Source: Novosphingobium jiangmenense (lineage in GTDB: Bacteria; Pseudomonadota; Alphaproteobacteria; Sphingomonadales; Sphingomonadaceae). From it: a stretch of DNA of 64,000 bases. Position numbers and translations under genes: made by a program. Under the pieces are notes generated by a model. The model made no database searches and was not told the origin of the DNA. It was given only the letters and a program-made list of their open reading frames with translations. Location: positions 1 to 64,000 of the forward strand of contig NZ_JADQDC010000016.1 in NCBI RefSeq assembly GCF_015694345.1, in the 5' to 3' direction. Position 1 is the first letter of the stretch, and each line of letters begins with the position of its first letter. Below, piece by piece: positions 41,652 to 48,675 of this stretch.

Positions 41652-41668
41652 ATGTTACAACATAACAT
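41652..41668. promoter_or_regulatory. Zur-box-like operator upstream of the TonB receptor
   Basis: A perfect inverted repeat ATGTTA-N5-TAACAT has the same half-sites and the same 5-bp spacer as the core of the enterobacterial Zur consensus. It sits 81-97 bp upstream of the receptor ATG. Confidence 0.65.
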
Positions 41669-41710
41669 TACATGAATTCGCCACCCTTTTTGCCGGGGCG
41701 GCAGGAAATG

Positions 41711-42514
41711 CTAGACCGGGCGGACGAGCAGGCAGGTGCCTGATGTAGAGAATCGGACGTTCTGCGCAGTGTCAGCCAGCGCGCATTGACCTACGTCCAC
41801 ACTTTCACCGGAAAGAGACACGGCTGTGTCGACAGGGATCACCAGGCACGGCGCGTCATAGGCGGAACGAACCTCGGGCGCAGGTTCACCGATCACGCAA
41901 TCGGCGGTGAAATACTTGCCGCTCGCAAGAGTGCCCGACTTTGAGAGCACGTCATGGCGACGCAGCGAGGGAGCGTGCGGCCCGCCTTGCGCAACGGCCA
42001 CGCTCTGGTCGAGGTGCAGTTCGCGCGGACGACCGTAGTCGTAAAGGCGATAGGTGATGTCGCTGTTCTGCTGGATCTCGATCAGGCTGATGCTCGCGCC
42101 GATGGCGTGGACGGTGCCCGCCGGGATAAAGAAGAAGTCCCCGCGCTTGACCGGGTACCAGTCCATCAGGCCTTCGATGCTGCCATCCAGGGCTGCGGCG
42201 CGCATGGCCTGTGCATCGAGATGCTGGCCAAATCCGATGCCCAGCTTCGCGTCAGGCTCGGCATCGAGGATCAGCCAGCACTCCTCCTTGCCGCGGTCGG
42301 TCTCGCCAAGTTCCCGCGCCTGCGCATCGGTGGGATGGACCTGCACCGACAGCTTTTGGCTGGTGAAGATGTACTTGACCAGGATCGAGGGCAGTTCCGG
42401 CGGCGGTTCGAACCAGATTTCGCCGATGCTTCTTCCGGAAAACTCTTCGAACGGCGCAGGCAGATCGTTCTTGCCCCACGGCTTTTCGACCAATCGCCGG
42501 GGCAGCAACTTCAC
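41711..42514 (-). CDS. manA: Class I mannose-6-phosphate isomerase
   Basis: A 267-residue cupin-fold, zinc-dependent enzyme interconverting fructose-6-P and mannose-6-P. The metal ligands are visible in VQVHPTDAQA (Gln-His) and the Glu of RGKEECWLI, with the fourth ligand in FIPAGTVHAIG. It is shorter than E. coli ManA and lacks the C-terminal extra domain, as in many alphaproteobacteria. Its ATG overlaps the manC stop (ATGA), so the two are translated together. It supplies mannose-6-P; a phosphomannomutase is not in the window. Confidence 0.92.
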   Translation of the reverse strand: MKLLPRRLVEKPWGKNDLPAPFEEFSGRSIGEIWFEPPPELPSILVKYIFTSQKLSVQVHPTDAQARELGETDRGKEECWLILDAEPDAKLGIGFGQHLDAQAMRAAALDGSIEGLMDWYPVKRGDFFFIPAGTVHAIGASISLIEIQQNSDITYRLYDYGRPRELHLDQSVAVAQGGPHAPSLRRHDVLSKSGTLASGKYFTADCVIGEPAPEVRSAYDAPCLVIPVDTAVSLSGESVDVGQCALADTAQNVRFSTSGTCLLVRPV

Positions 42515-43551
42515 TGGTTCGCGGCTCCTGAAAGCTTGCCCACGCTCTGTGCGCCTTCGGGCGTGCAGACGAGGACTTCGTCGCCATCGACGACGATCAT
42601 GAGATTCGACGCGCCCACCACCGAAACGCGGGGGCCGTCACTCATAACGAGTACGTTGCTGCAATCCTTCAGTTCCGCCGGTCCACGGACGGCATTGCCC
42701 GCTTCGTCGCACGCCTGCGCCTCGTGCAGCGCCTGCCAGTTGCCGATGTCGGACCATGCCATCACGGCGGGCACCATCGCCGCACGCGTGGTGTTTTCCA
42801 TCACCGCGTAATCGACCGACTCGCTCGGCACCTGCGCAAAGGCATCGCTGTCGGGATAGAAGCGCATCCCGTCGGCCTTGCCTGCGGCCACCGCCGCTTT
42901 GACCGCCTCGAGGATGCGAGGGCGGTGCTGCCCGAGTTCCTCGAGGAACGTGCCGACGCGGAAGGCGAAGATGCCGCCGTTCCATGCGTATTCGCCGCTC
43001 GCAAGGAACTCCATGGCCCGCGCCAGATCGGGCTTTTCGACAAAGCGCTCGACCCGCATCCCCGCCGAACCTTCGATTTCCGATCCTTGCTTGAGATAGC
43101 CGAAGCCGGTTTCCGGCGCGGTGGGCACGATGCCGAACGATACCAGCCAGCCCTGCTCGGCCAATGCTGCGGCGTTGCTGGCCGCAGCGCGGAAGGCGGT
43201 GCAATCCCCGATATGGTGGTCGCTGGGACAGACCAGCATGACGGAGTCTTGCGGCAGGGTCAGTGCCGCCAGCGCGATCGCGGCGGCGGTGTTGCGCCCC
43301 TGCGGCTCGACGATCACCCGCGTCCGCGCCGGATCAGGCAATTGCTCCTCGACAAGGTCGAGATGCGCAGCGCCGGTGACGACAACCGGATCGCCGAAGC
43401 CCTCTTCGGGAGGGCAGCGCATCACTGTGGCGCGGAACAGGGTTTCATCGCCCACCAGCGGCAGGAAGGGCTTCGGCCGCGTCTTGCGCGAACGGGGCCA
43501 CAGCCGGGTGCCGCTGCCGCCGCACAGGATCACGGGTACTATGTCAGTCAT
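42511..43551 (-). CDS. manC: Mannose-1-phosphate guanylyltransferase
   Basis: A 346-residue nucleotidyltransferase making GDP-mannose. The nucleotide loop is VILCGGSGTRLWPRSRKTRPKPFL, followed by VMLVCPSDHHIGD, the ETGFGYLKQG motif, the VERFVEKPDL motif and WNGGIFAFRV. It lacks the C-terminal isomerase cupin found in bifunctional AlgA/ManC, which is instead the separate downstream manA. It lies 47 bp downstream of the GH130 gene. Confidence 0.94.
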   Translation of the reverse strand: MTDIVPVILCGGSGTRLWPRSRKTRPKPFLPLVGDETLFRATVMRCPPEEGFGDPVVVTGAAHLDLVEEQLPDPARTRVIVEPQGRNTAAAIALAALTLPQDSVMLVCPSDHHIGDCTAFRAAASNAAALAEQGWLVSFGIVPTAPETGFGYLKQGSEIEGSAGMRVERFVEKPDLARAMEFLASGEYAWNGGIFAFRVGTFLEELGQHRPRILEAVKAAVAAGKADGMRFYPDSDAFAQVPSESVDYAVMENTTRAAMVPAVMAWSDIGNWQALHEAQACDEAGNAVRGPAELKDCSNVLVMSDGPRVSVVGASNLMIVVDGDEVLVCTPEGAQSVGKLSGAANQ

Positions 43552-43598
43552 CAGCAGCCTTGTTGTTGCATTGGCGGCCCCGCAAGGGAGCGCGGGTT

Positions 43599-44891
43599 CT
43601 AGCGGGTCGCGTCCATTCTTGCCAGCATCTCGGCAATCGAGGTGGTGGCAAATCCCACAGCACTGTCGGAAATGCCGTAGGGCACGAGCAGCTGCTCGCC
43701 GACCAGCAACGCGCCGCAGGTGTAGACCACGTTGGGCACATAGCCGAAGCGGTCTGCGTCAATTGCCGTCAGCAGCGGCTTGCTCGACCGGGCGATGACT
43801 TTCGAGGGATCATCGCGATCGAGCAGCGCACAACCGAGCGCATACTTGCGCATCGCGCCGACGCCGTGCGTAAGCAGCAACCAGCCCTGATCGGTCAGGA
43901 TCGGGCTGCCGCAGTTGCCGATCTGCACGAACTCCCACGGGAATTCCGGCTCCATCAGCAGGACGCCGTCATCGTCCCATCGTTCAAGTTTGTCTGAACG
44001 CAGCAGGAACAGGTTTTTGCCGTCCTGTCGCCCGACCATGCAGTATTGCCCGCCAACCTTCTGCGGGAACAGCGCCATGCCCTTGTTGCGCCCGGCGCGC
44101 CCGATGATCGGTTCGAGCAGGAACGAGCGGAAGTCACGCGTGCGCAACAGTTCCGAGCGGATCTCGGCGCCGGAATAGGCGGTGTAGGTGCCGATCCATT
44201 CGTAATCGCCACCGCCATGATCGAAGCGCACAAGGCGCAGGTCCTCCAGCCCGCCGCGCTGCTGCTCGGTCACCGGGAAGATCACGCTGTTGGACAGGGT
44301 GCTTTCGGCATGGCGGTGCAGGGTCACCGCGCAGTCATCGCCAACACAGGCCGTCAGGCTGTTGTCGGGCAGCATGGCCGTGGCAAAGTGGCTCTGCGGC
44401 CAAAGCTCGAACGCGCCATCGGGCAGGGCAATGCCTTCGCGGAACACGATCGAACTGATGTGGCCTTCCCCCACGGCGCGCAGGCTCATGACGAAGCGCA
44501 CGGCACCGCCGGTCATGCCCGATTGGTCGGGATGGGGGACGATGCTGGGGTTCATCAGTGCGGCTGCGGCGTAGGTATACTCGTGGCAGAAGTACGCCCC
44601 GATCAGCCGCTTGCGGCGGCTCGACAGTTCCGAACCGTCAAAGCCCAGCACGGCTTCCATCTGGCGATAGCGTTCCTCGAACAGTTGCTCGGTCTGCCAG
44701 TGGCGTTCCTCGAAATCGTGCAGGACGCGGGCGTACTCCTCGTCCGCCTCGCTGCTGCTGAGCGAGATGACATCGTCGACCAGCTTGCGCGCACGCGCGC
44801 CGGAACCGCCGGGCCCCTGCCAGCCAAGATGAAACGGACGGAGCACGACCCGCGATGGATCGGCATGAAGCCTTTGTTCAAGCACCCGCAA
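43599..44891 (-). CDS. GH130-family glycoside phosphorylase/hydrolase
   Basis: A 430-residue protein. After a helical leader (about 30-100) it shows the five-bladed propeller pattern of GH130: GGLEDLRLVRFDHGGGDYEWIGTYTAYSGAE (about 212-242), RNKGMALFPQKVGGQYCMVGR, WEFVQIGNCGSPILTDQGWLLLTHGVG, and a C-terminal VYTCGALLVGEQLLVPYGISDSAVGFA. GH130 enzymes phosphorolyse or hydrolyse beta-mannosides. The operon with a GT4 gene and GDP-mannose genes fits mannan or mannosyl-oligosaccharide turnover. The start is TTG 44891 (AAGGGT 10 nt upstream) or GTG 44885; both overlap the end of the GT4 gene. Confidence 0.85.
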   Translation of the reverse strand: MRVLEQRLHADPSRVVLRPFHLGWQGPGGSGARARKLVDDVISLSSSEADEEYARVLHDFEERHWQTEQLFEERYRQMEAVLGFDGSELSSRRKRLIGAYFCHEYTYAAAALMNPSIVPHPDQSGMTGGAVRFVMSLRAVGEGHISSIVFREGIALPDGAFELWPQSHFATAMLPDNSLTACVGDDCAVTLHRHAESTLSNSVIFPVTEQQRGGLEDLRLVRFDHGGGDYEWIGTYTAYSGAEIRSELLRTRDFRSFLLEPIIGRAGRNKGMALFPQKVGGQYCMVGRQDGKNLFLLRSDKLERWDDDGVLLMEPEFPWEFVQIGNCGSPILTDQGWLLLTHGVGAMRKYALGCALLDRDDPSKVIARSSKPLLTAIDADRFGYVPNVVYTCGALLVGEQLLVPYGISDSAVGFATTSIAEMLARMDATR

Positions 44892-47265
44892 GCTGTTGCG
44901 TACCCTTGCTGTTGATCTTCATGGCAATGGTATCGGGCGCGTTCGGTTCCTGACGCGTCTTCCCGGCAAGCGGACGCTGTGCCAGCGCGACCATGGCATA
45001 ATGCGCCAGCTGGAACGCGAGGATCGATTCCGCCCCGCAATTGAGGTTGACGCCCTGCGGTGTCACCCCATCGCGGCAACGTCCCGAGACGATATCGCCC
45101 AGCACCTCGCCACGATCGTTGCCGCCAAGGAACCAGCGATAGGCGGTTTCGGCATGGCGCAGCCAGGTCGCGTCGCCGGTCGCGGCAAAGGCCGCAGCCG
45201 CAGCATCGACCGCCGCCCACGCTTCGAGCGGCTGCTGGTCGAAGGGCATGTTCTCGTAAGGCCGACCGAAGGTTTCCGAGCCGACAGGGCGGAAATGCCC
45301 CTGTGCCGAAACCTGCTGGCGTGCGATGAAGCGCAGCGACGACAGGCCGGACTGAGTCCAGTCATCGCGCCCGAGAACCTGACCTGCCCCGATCAGCGCC
45401 TGCGAGAGGCGCGGGTTGTCATAGCTGAGCATGGCTTCGAACCACGCCCAGTCGGGACGCCGCGCCTCGTTCAGCAGGCTGGCCAGAAGCTCGCCGCCGT
45501 GCTGCAGGCTTTCCCGCGCTGCGCCGTGCGACGGGTTGGCCCGCAAGGCCTCGATGCAGCCGAGCATGACAAAGGCGACTGTGCGCGGCGCATCCATTGC
45601 AGCAACCGGCGCCAGCGCGATGTCGAACCACTGCGACGCCCAGTAACGCAGACCCTCGTCAGGCGCGTCGTTCATTGCCCGACCCAGCGCCCAGACGGTG
45701 CGGCCATTGCTGTCCGCGGAACCGATCGGTTCGCACCAGGTGCGGTCAAAGTTCATGAAGTTGCGGAAGGCCTGCGCTTCCGGATTCCACGCGTGCTGGA
45801 TGAACGAGGCATAGACCGTGGCCCAGCGCTGGCGCTCGGCCAGAGGCACGGAATCCGCCGCGCCCATCAGCATCAGCGCGCGCACGTTGTCGTCGAGGCA
45901 ATAGCCGTGGCGACGGTCGGGCACCGTGCCGATCGAATGCTGGAGCATGCCGGTGGCATCGCCCATCGCGGCAACGCCCGAGAAGCCGGGCGTGGCCAGC
46001 AAAGGCATCGAACGCGCCGGGCGTACGACGACGCTTTCGACCAGCGCGCGCGCGGCAGCGGCAAAGCGCGGCCAGATCGTTTCGCGCCCCTTGTCCCACG
46101 CACGCTTCTGCACGGCGCGCAACTCGTCCGGATCATCGAGCAGGCGGTTGACGGCCGCTGCGATCACGTCTGCCTGTCGCGGTTCCACCAGCACGCCCAC
46201 GCCATCGGCGAGCAGTTCGCGGGCGTGGACGTAAGGCGTCGAGACTACCGCCTTGCCCAGCGCCACGGCATAGCTCAGCGTGCCCGAGGTGGACTGCTGC
46301 ATGTTGGGATAGGGCGTGAGGTAGATGTCGCAGGCCTCGAGCTGGTCGAGCAGTTCGTCGAGATCGAGGAAGCGGTTGTCCCATTCGATGTTGGCCGCGA
46401 CGCCAAGGTCCTGCGCCAGCTTCTCCAGGCCTTCGCGATAGCGTTCGCCCTCGCTGGCAACGAGGTTCGGGTGCGTGGCGCCGACGATGCGGTAGATCAC
46501 GTCCGGGTGGTTCTCCACCACGGCAGGCAGCGCCTCGATCACGGTTTCCAGACCCTTGCCCGGACCGAGCAGGCCGAACGTCATCATCACGCGGCGGCCC
46601 TGATGGCCAATCCGCGCCTTGTAGGCCTCACCCCGGCCGAACGGGCGGTCGGGCGCGCCGTGGGGGATCACGGCAACACGTTCGGGCGCAACGTGGTAAA
46701 GCTCCTGCAGCAGCCCCATCGAATGCTGCGACATGACCATCACACGCGAGGCGCGGCGCAGGATATGTTCGAGTACTTCACGCTGGTGCGCCGAAGGCTC
46801 GGCCAGCACCGTGTGCAAGGTGACGATCAGCGGCGCGGCGACGCGGTCAACCAGTTCGAGCACCATGTCGCCGTCCTGGCCGCCGAAGATGCCGTATTCG
46901 TGCTGCAGCCAGACCGCGTCGACCGCGTCCTCGTTCATGCGGCGAGCGGCGGCGCGATAATCCTCTGCGCTGTCAGACCGAATCAGGCCTCGGACACCCT
47001 CGTAGGCGAGAGGCGAGCGAGGATCGTCGATCACATGCAGATCAACGGCAACATCGGAATGATGCGCGCGAAGCTGCTCGTAGATGTCGGTGGTGAAGGT
47101 GGCGATGCCGCACTTGCGCGGGGTGTAGCCACCAATCAGGGCAATGCGGCACGGAGCTTTCTGGCCGCGCCGCAGGAAGGAGAGGACTCCGGGAGCGGTA
47201 GCGTCGCCGGTGCCAAAGGCATTGTCGATGAGAGTCATGGCGTGCGGGTTCTTCCGAAGGTTCAT
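44878..47265 (-). CDS. GT4 glycosyltransferase fused to an alpha/alpha-toroid-like C-terminal domain
   Basis: A 795-residue two-domain protein. Residues about 38-412 are a GT-B, family-4 glycosyltransferase (GGYTPRKCGIATFTTDIY, FGLLGPGKGLETVIEALPAVV, DIYLTPYPNMQQSTSGTLSYAVALGKAVVSTPYVHARELL). Residues about 430-790 are helical, with HGYCLDDNVRALMLM, WALGRAMN, AWFEAMLSYDNPRLSQALI and FDQQPLEAWAAVDAAAAAFAATGD. The second pattern resembles the (alpha/alpha)6 barrel of glycan-acting enzymes. No membrane helix is present. The start ATG 47263-47265 was preferred; a second ATG at 47238 is possible. It heads the GH130-manC-manA operon and likely uses GDP-mannose or a related donor. Confidence 0.85.
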   Translation of the reverse strand: MNLRKNPHAMTLIDNAFGTGDATAPGVLSFLRRGQKAPCRIALIGGYTPRKCGIATFTTDIYEQLRAHHSDVAVDLHVIDDPRSPLAYEGVRGLIRSDSAEDYRAAARRMNEDAVDAVWLQHEYGIFGGQDGDMVLELVDRVAAPLIVTLHTVLAEPSAHQREVLEHILRRASRVMVMSQHSMGLLQELYHVAPERVAVIPHGAPDRPFGRGEAYKARIGHQGRRVMMTFGLLGPGKGLETVIEALPAVVENHPDVIYRIVGATHPNLVASEGERYREGLEKLAQDLGVAANIEWDNRFLDLDELLDQLEACDIYLTPYPNMQQSTSGTLSYAVALGKAVVSTPYVHARELLADGVGVLVEPRQADVIAAAVNRLLDDPDELRAVQKRAWDKGRETIWPRFAAAARALVESVVVRPARSMPLLATPGFSGVAAMGDATGMLQHSIGTVPDRRHGYCLDDNVRALMLMGAADSVPLAERQRWATVYASFIQHAWNPEAQAFRNFMNFDRTWCEPIGSADSNGRTVWALGRAMNDAPDEGLRYWASQWFDIALAPVAAMDAPRTVAFVMLGCIEALRANPSHGAARESLQHGGELLASLLNEARRPDWAWFEAMLSYDNPRLSQALIGAGQVLGRDDWTQSGLSSLRFIARQQVSAQGHFRPVGSETFGRPYENMPFDQQPLEAWAAVDAAAAAFAATGDATWLRHAETAYRWFLGGNDRGEVLGDIVSGRCRDGVTPQGVNLNCGAESILAFQLAHYAMVALAQRPLAGKTRQEPNAPDTIAMKINSKGTQQLAGA

Positions 47266-47326
47266 CGCAGAGCCGCGTTGCGCGGTTGCTGTACTGTCGA
47301 TGAACCAACGCGGGGCGGGCAATCCG

Positions 47327-47344
47327 GTTGCATTGCAATGCAAC
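47327..47344. promoter_or_regulatory. Perfect 18-bp palindrome upstream of the mannose operon
   Basis: GTTGCATTGCAATGCAAC is exactly self-complementary and ends 62 bp before the chosen start codon of the GT4 fusion. It looks like a repressor operator, perhaps LacI or TetR type. No candidate regulator is encoded alongside. Confidence 0.5.
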
Positions 47345-47442
47345 AAATACGCCGTATGAATAACGCAGGTTGTCGTAAAAGTTCTTCAATCCAACTGCTT
47401 GTATAACACAGGATATACCGAAAGCAGTGCTGCAGCGCAGCA

Positions 47443-48207
47443 TCATGGCGCGAACCAGCGCTGCTCCCAGCCATATGTCGAAGAAACGGGATTGCCATCG
47501 GCGTCGGTGGCCGGACGGAAGCGGAAACGTTCGGTGGCGAGACGGCAGGTCACCGCGTCGGCTTCGGGCACCCCGCTCGCACGGTAGATACGGCACGCCG
47601 ACACGCGGCCGTCAGCGCCCACGGTCAGCAGGATAACCACGCGCTTGCCGATGCGTTCCTGCTGGCTTTTTACCGGATAGTCGCGGGTCGATCGGATATC
47701 GCCGGCGATCTTCTCGGCCTTGCGGGCGAGGCCGCCGCCGGAGCCATTGCCGCTTGCGCCGCTGCCGGTGCCCATCCCCTCGCCACCCCCGCCAGTGCCC
47801 TGCCCCTGGGCGGTGGCGCCCGAGCGCGTGTCCTTCCCGGTCGAGGCAACGGGGGGCGCGTTCTCCTGCCGCGAGGGGACGCGGGCCTTGGCGACGACCG
47901 GCTTGGGCTTGGCCTTCTTCCCCTCCTCGCCCGATGCACCGGCTGGCTCGGGCGCGGTCGGGGTAGGCGTGGGCTTTGGCTCTTCCAGCGGCACGTCGAA
48001 AGTGCTGGTGGTGAACGTCTCCTTGGCGAGATCGGTAATCGCCGGGACGCCGCCGAAACCGTGGATCACGCCCCACAGCACCGCGATATGCAGCAATGCA
48101 GCCAGCATAGTTGGCACAAGCCGATCGCGCCCGCTGCGCTGGCGGTCGCGATAGCGCCCTGACGGCGTGACTGCACCACTCGTCGTTTCCACGTACTGCC
48201 CTTGCAT
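47443..48207 (-). CDS. tonB: TonB energy transducer
   Basis: A 254-residue TonB. A cytoplasmic leader is followed by one transmembrane helix (about 33-52: TMLAALLHIAVLWGVIHGFG). Then come a Pro/Lys-rich and Gly/Ser-rich periplasmic span (about 72-165: EEPKPTPTPTAPEP, TGGGGEGMGTGSG) and a C-terminal TonB domain (about 170-254: DYPVKSQQERIGKRVVILLTVGADGRVSACRIYRASG...RFRFRPATDADGNPV). The helix lacks the classical SHLS motif but has a His (LLHIAV) in the equivalent place. No exbB/exbD is adjacent. It may serve the ZnuD-like receptor about 6 kb away, among others. Confidence 0.92.
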   Translation of the reverse strand: MQGQYVETTSGAVTPSGRYRDRQRSGRDRLVPTMLAALLHIAVLWGVIHGFGGVPAITDLAKETFTTSTFDVPLEEPKPTPTPTAPEPAGASGEEGKKAKPKPVVAKARVPSRQENAPPVASTGKDTRSGATAQGQGTGGGGEGMGTGSGASGNGSGGGLARKAEKIAGDIRSTRDYPVKSQQERIGKRVVILLTVGADGRVSACRIYRASGVPEADAVTCRLATERFRFRPATDADGNPVSSTYGWEQRWFAP

Positions 48208-48279
48208 CTGCAGCCAAACGCGTGCCGGCGCGCGATGGTTGCAACCATTCCGGCAGAATGGAAAGGCCCGGGCGAAAAC

Positions 48280-48675
48280 CTAGGGCAGGAACGGCGCCGC
48301 CACGTCCTTGGGCACGCGCAGGATGCGGCCCGAGGCGCGGTCGATGATCGCCCAGGTGGTCTTGGCGCTGACAATGACCTTGCCCGCCGCGTTGCGGAAA
48401 TCGACCCGCCGATCGAAGCGCGCGCCGGTCGGCGGCTCGGGGATGAATGTCTCGGCGGTCACGCTTTCGCCCGCGACGATGTTGCCGCGATAATCGATCT
48501 CGTGCCGCGTCACGACCCAGACGTAAGCGTCTTGGTGCTCCGCCGCCGCCACCGCCGACCAGTGCGCGGTCGCGATGTCCTGAATCCAGTTTACCCACAC
48601 CGCATTGTTGACATGGCCGAGCTCGTCGATGTGCTCGGGGCCTGCGGTGAAGGTCAAGGTGTGGCGGTTGCTCAA
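48280..48675 (-). CDS. Hotdog-fold acyl-CoA thioesterase (4HBT type)
   Basis: A 131-residue hotdog protein. It has the 4-hydroxybenzoyl-CoA thioesterase/YbgC motif DELGHVNNAVWVNWIQDIATAHW (Asp and HVNN active-site region, about 15-37), then VVTRHEIDYRGNIVAGESVTAETF. It would hydrolyse acyl-CoA esters in the cytoplasm. The only sensible start is TTG 48673-48675, which overlaps the stop of oligopeptidase B as TTGA, so translation is coupled. tonB follows after 72 bp on the same strand. Confidence 0.85.
   Translation of the reverse strand: MSNRHTLTFTAGPEHIDELGHVNNAVWVNWIQDIATAHWSAVAAAEHQDAYVWVVTRHEIDYRGNIVAGESVTAETFIPEPPTGARFDRRVDFRNAAGKVIVSAKTTWAIIDRASGRILRVPKDVAAPFLP

Noticed and set aside
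44896..47406. 836-codon antisense frame opposite the GT4 fusion
   Set aside because: Very long, but fully opposite a gene with clear GT4 motifs; no start signal or recognisable protein features.
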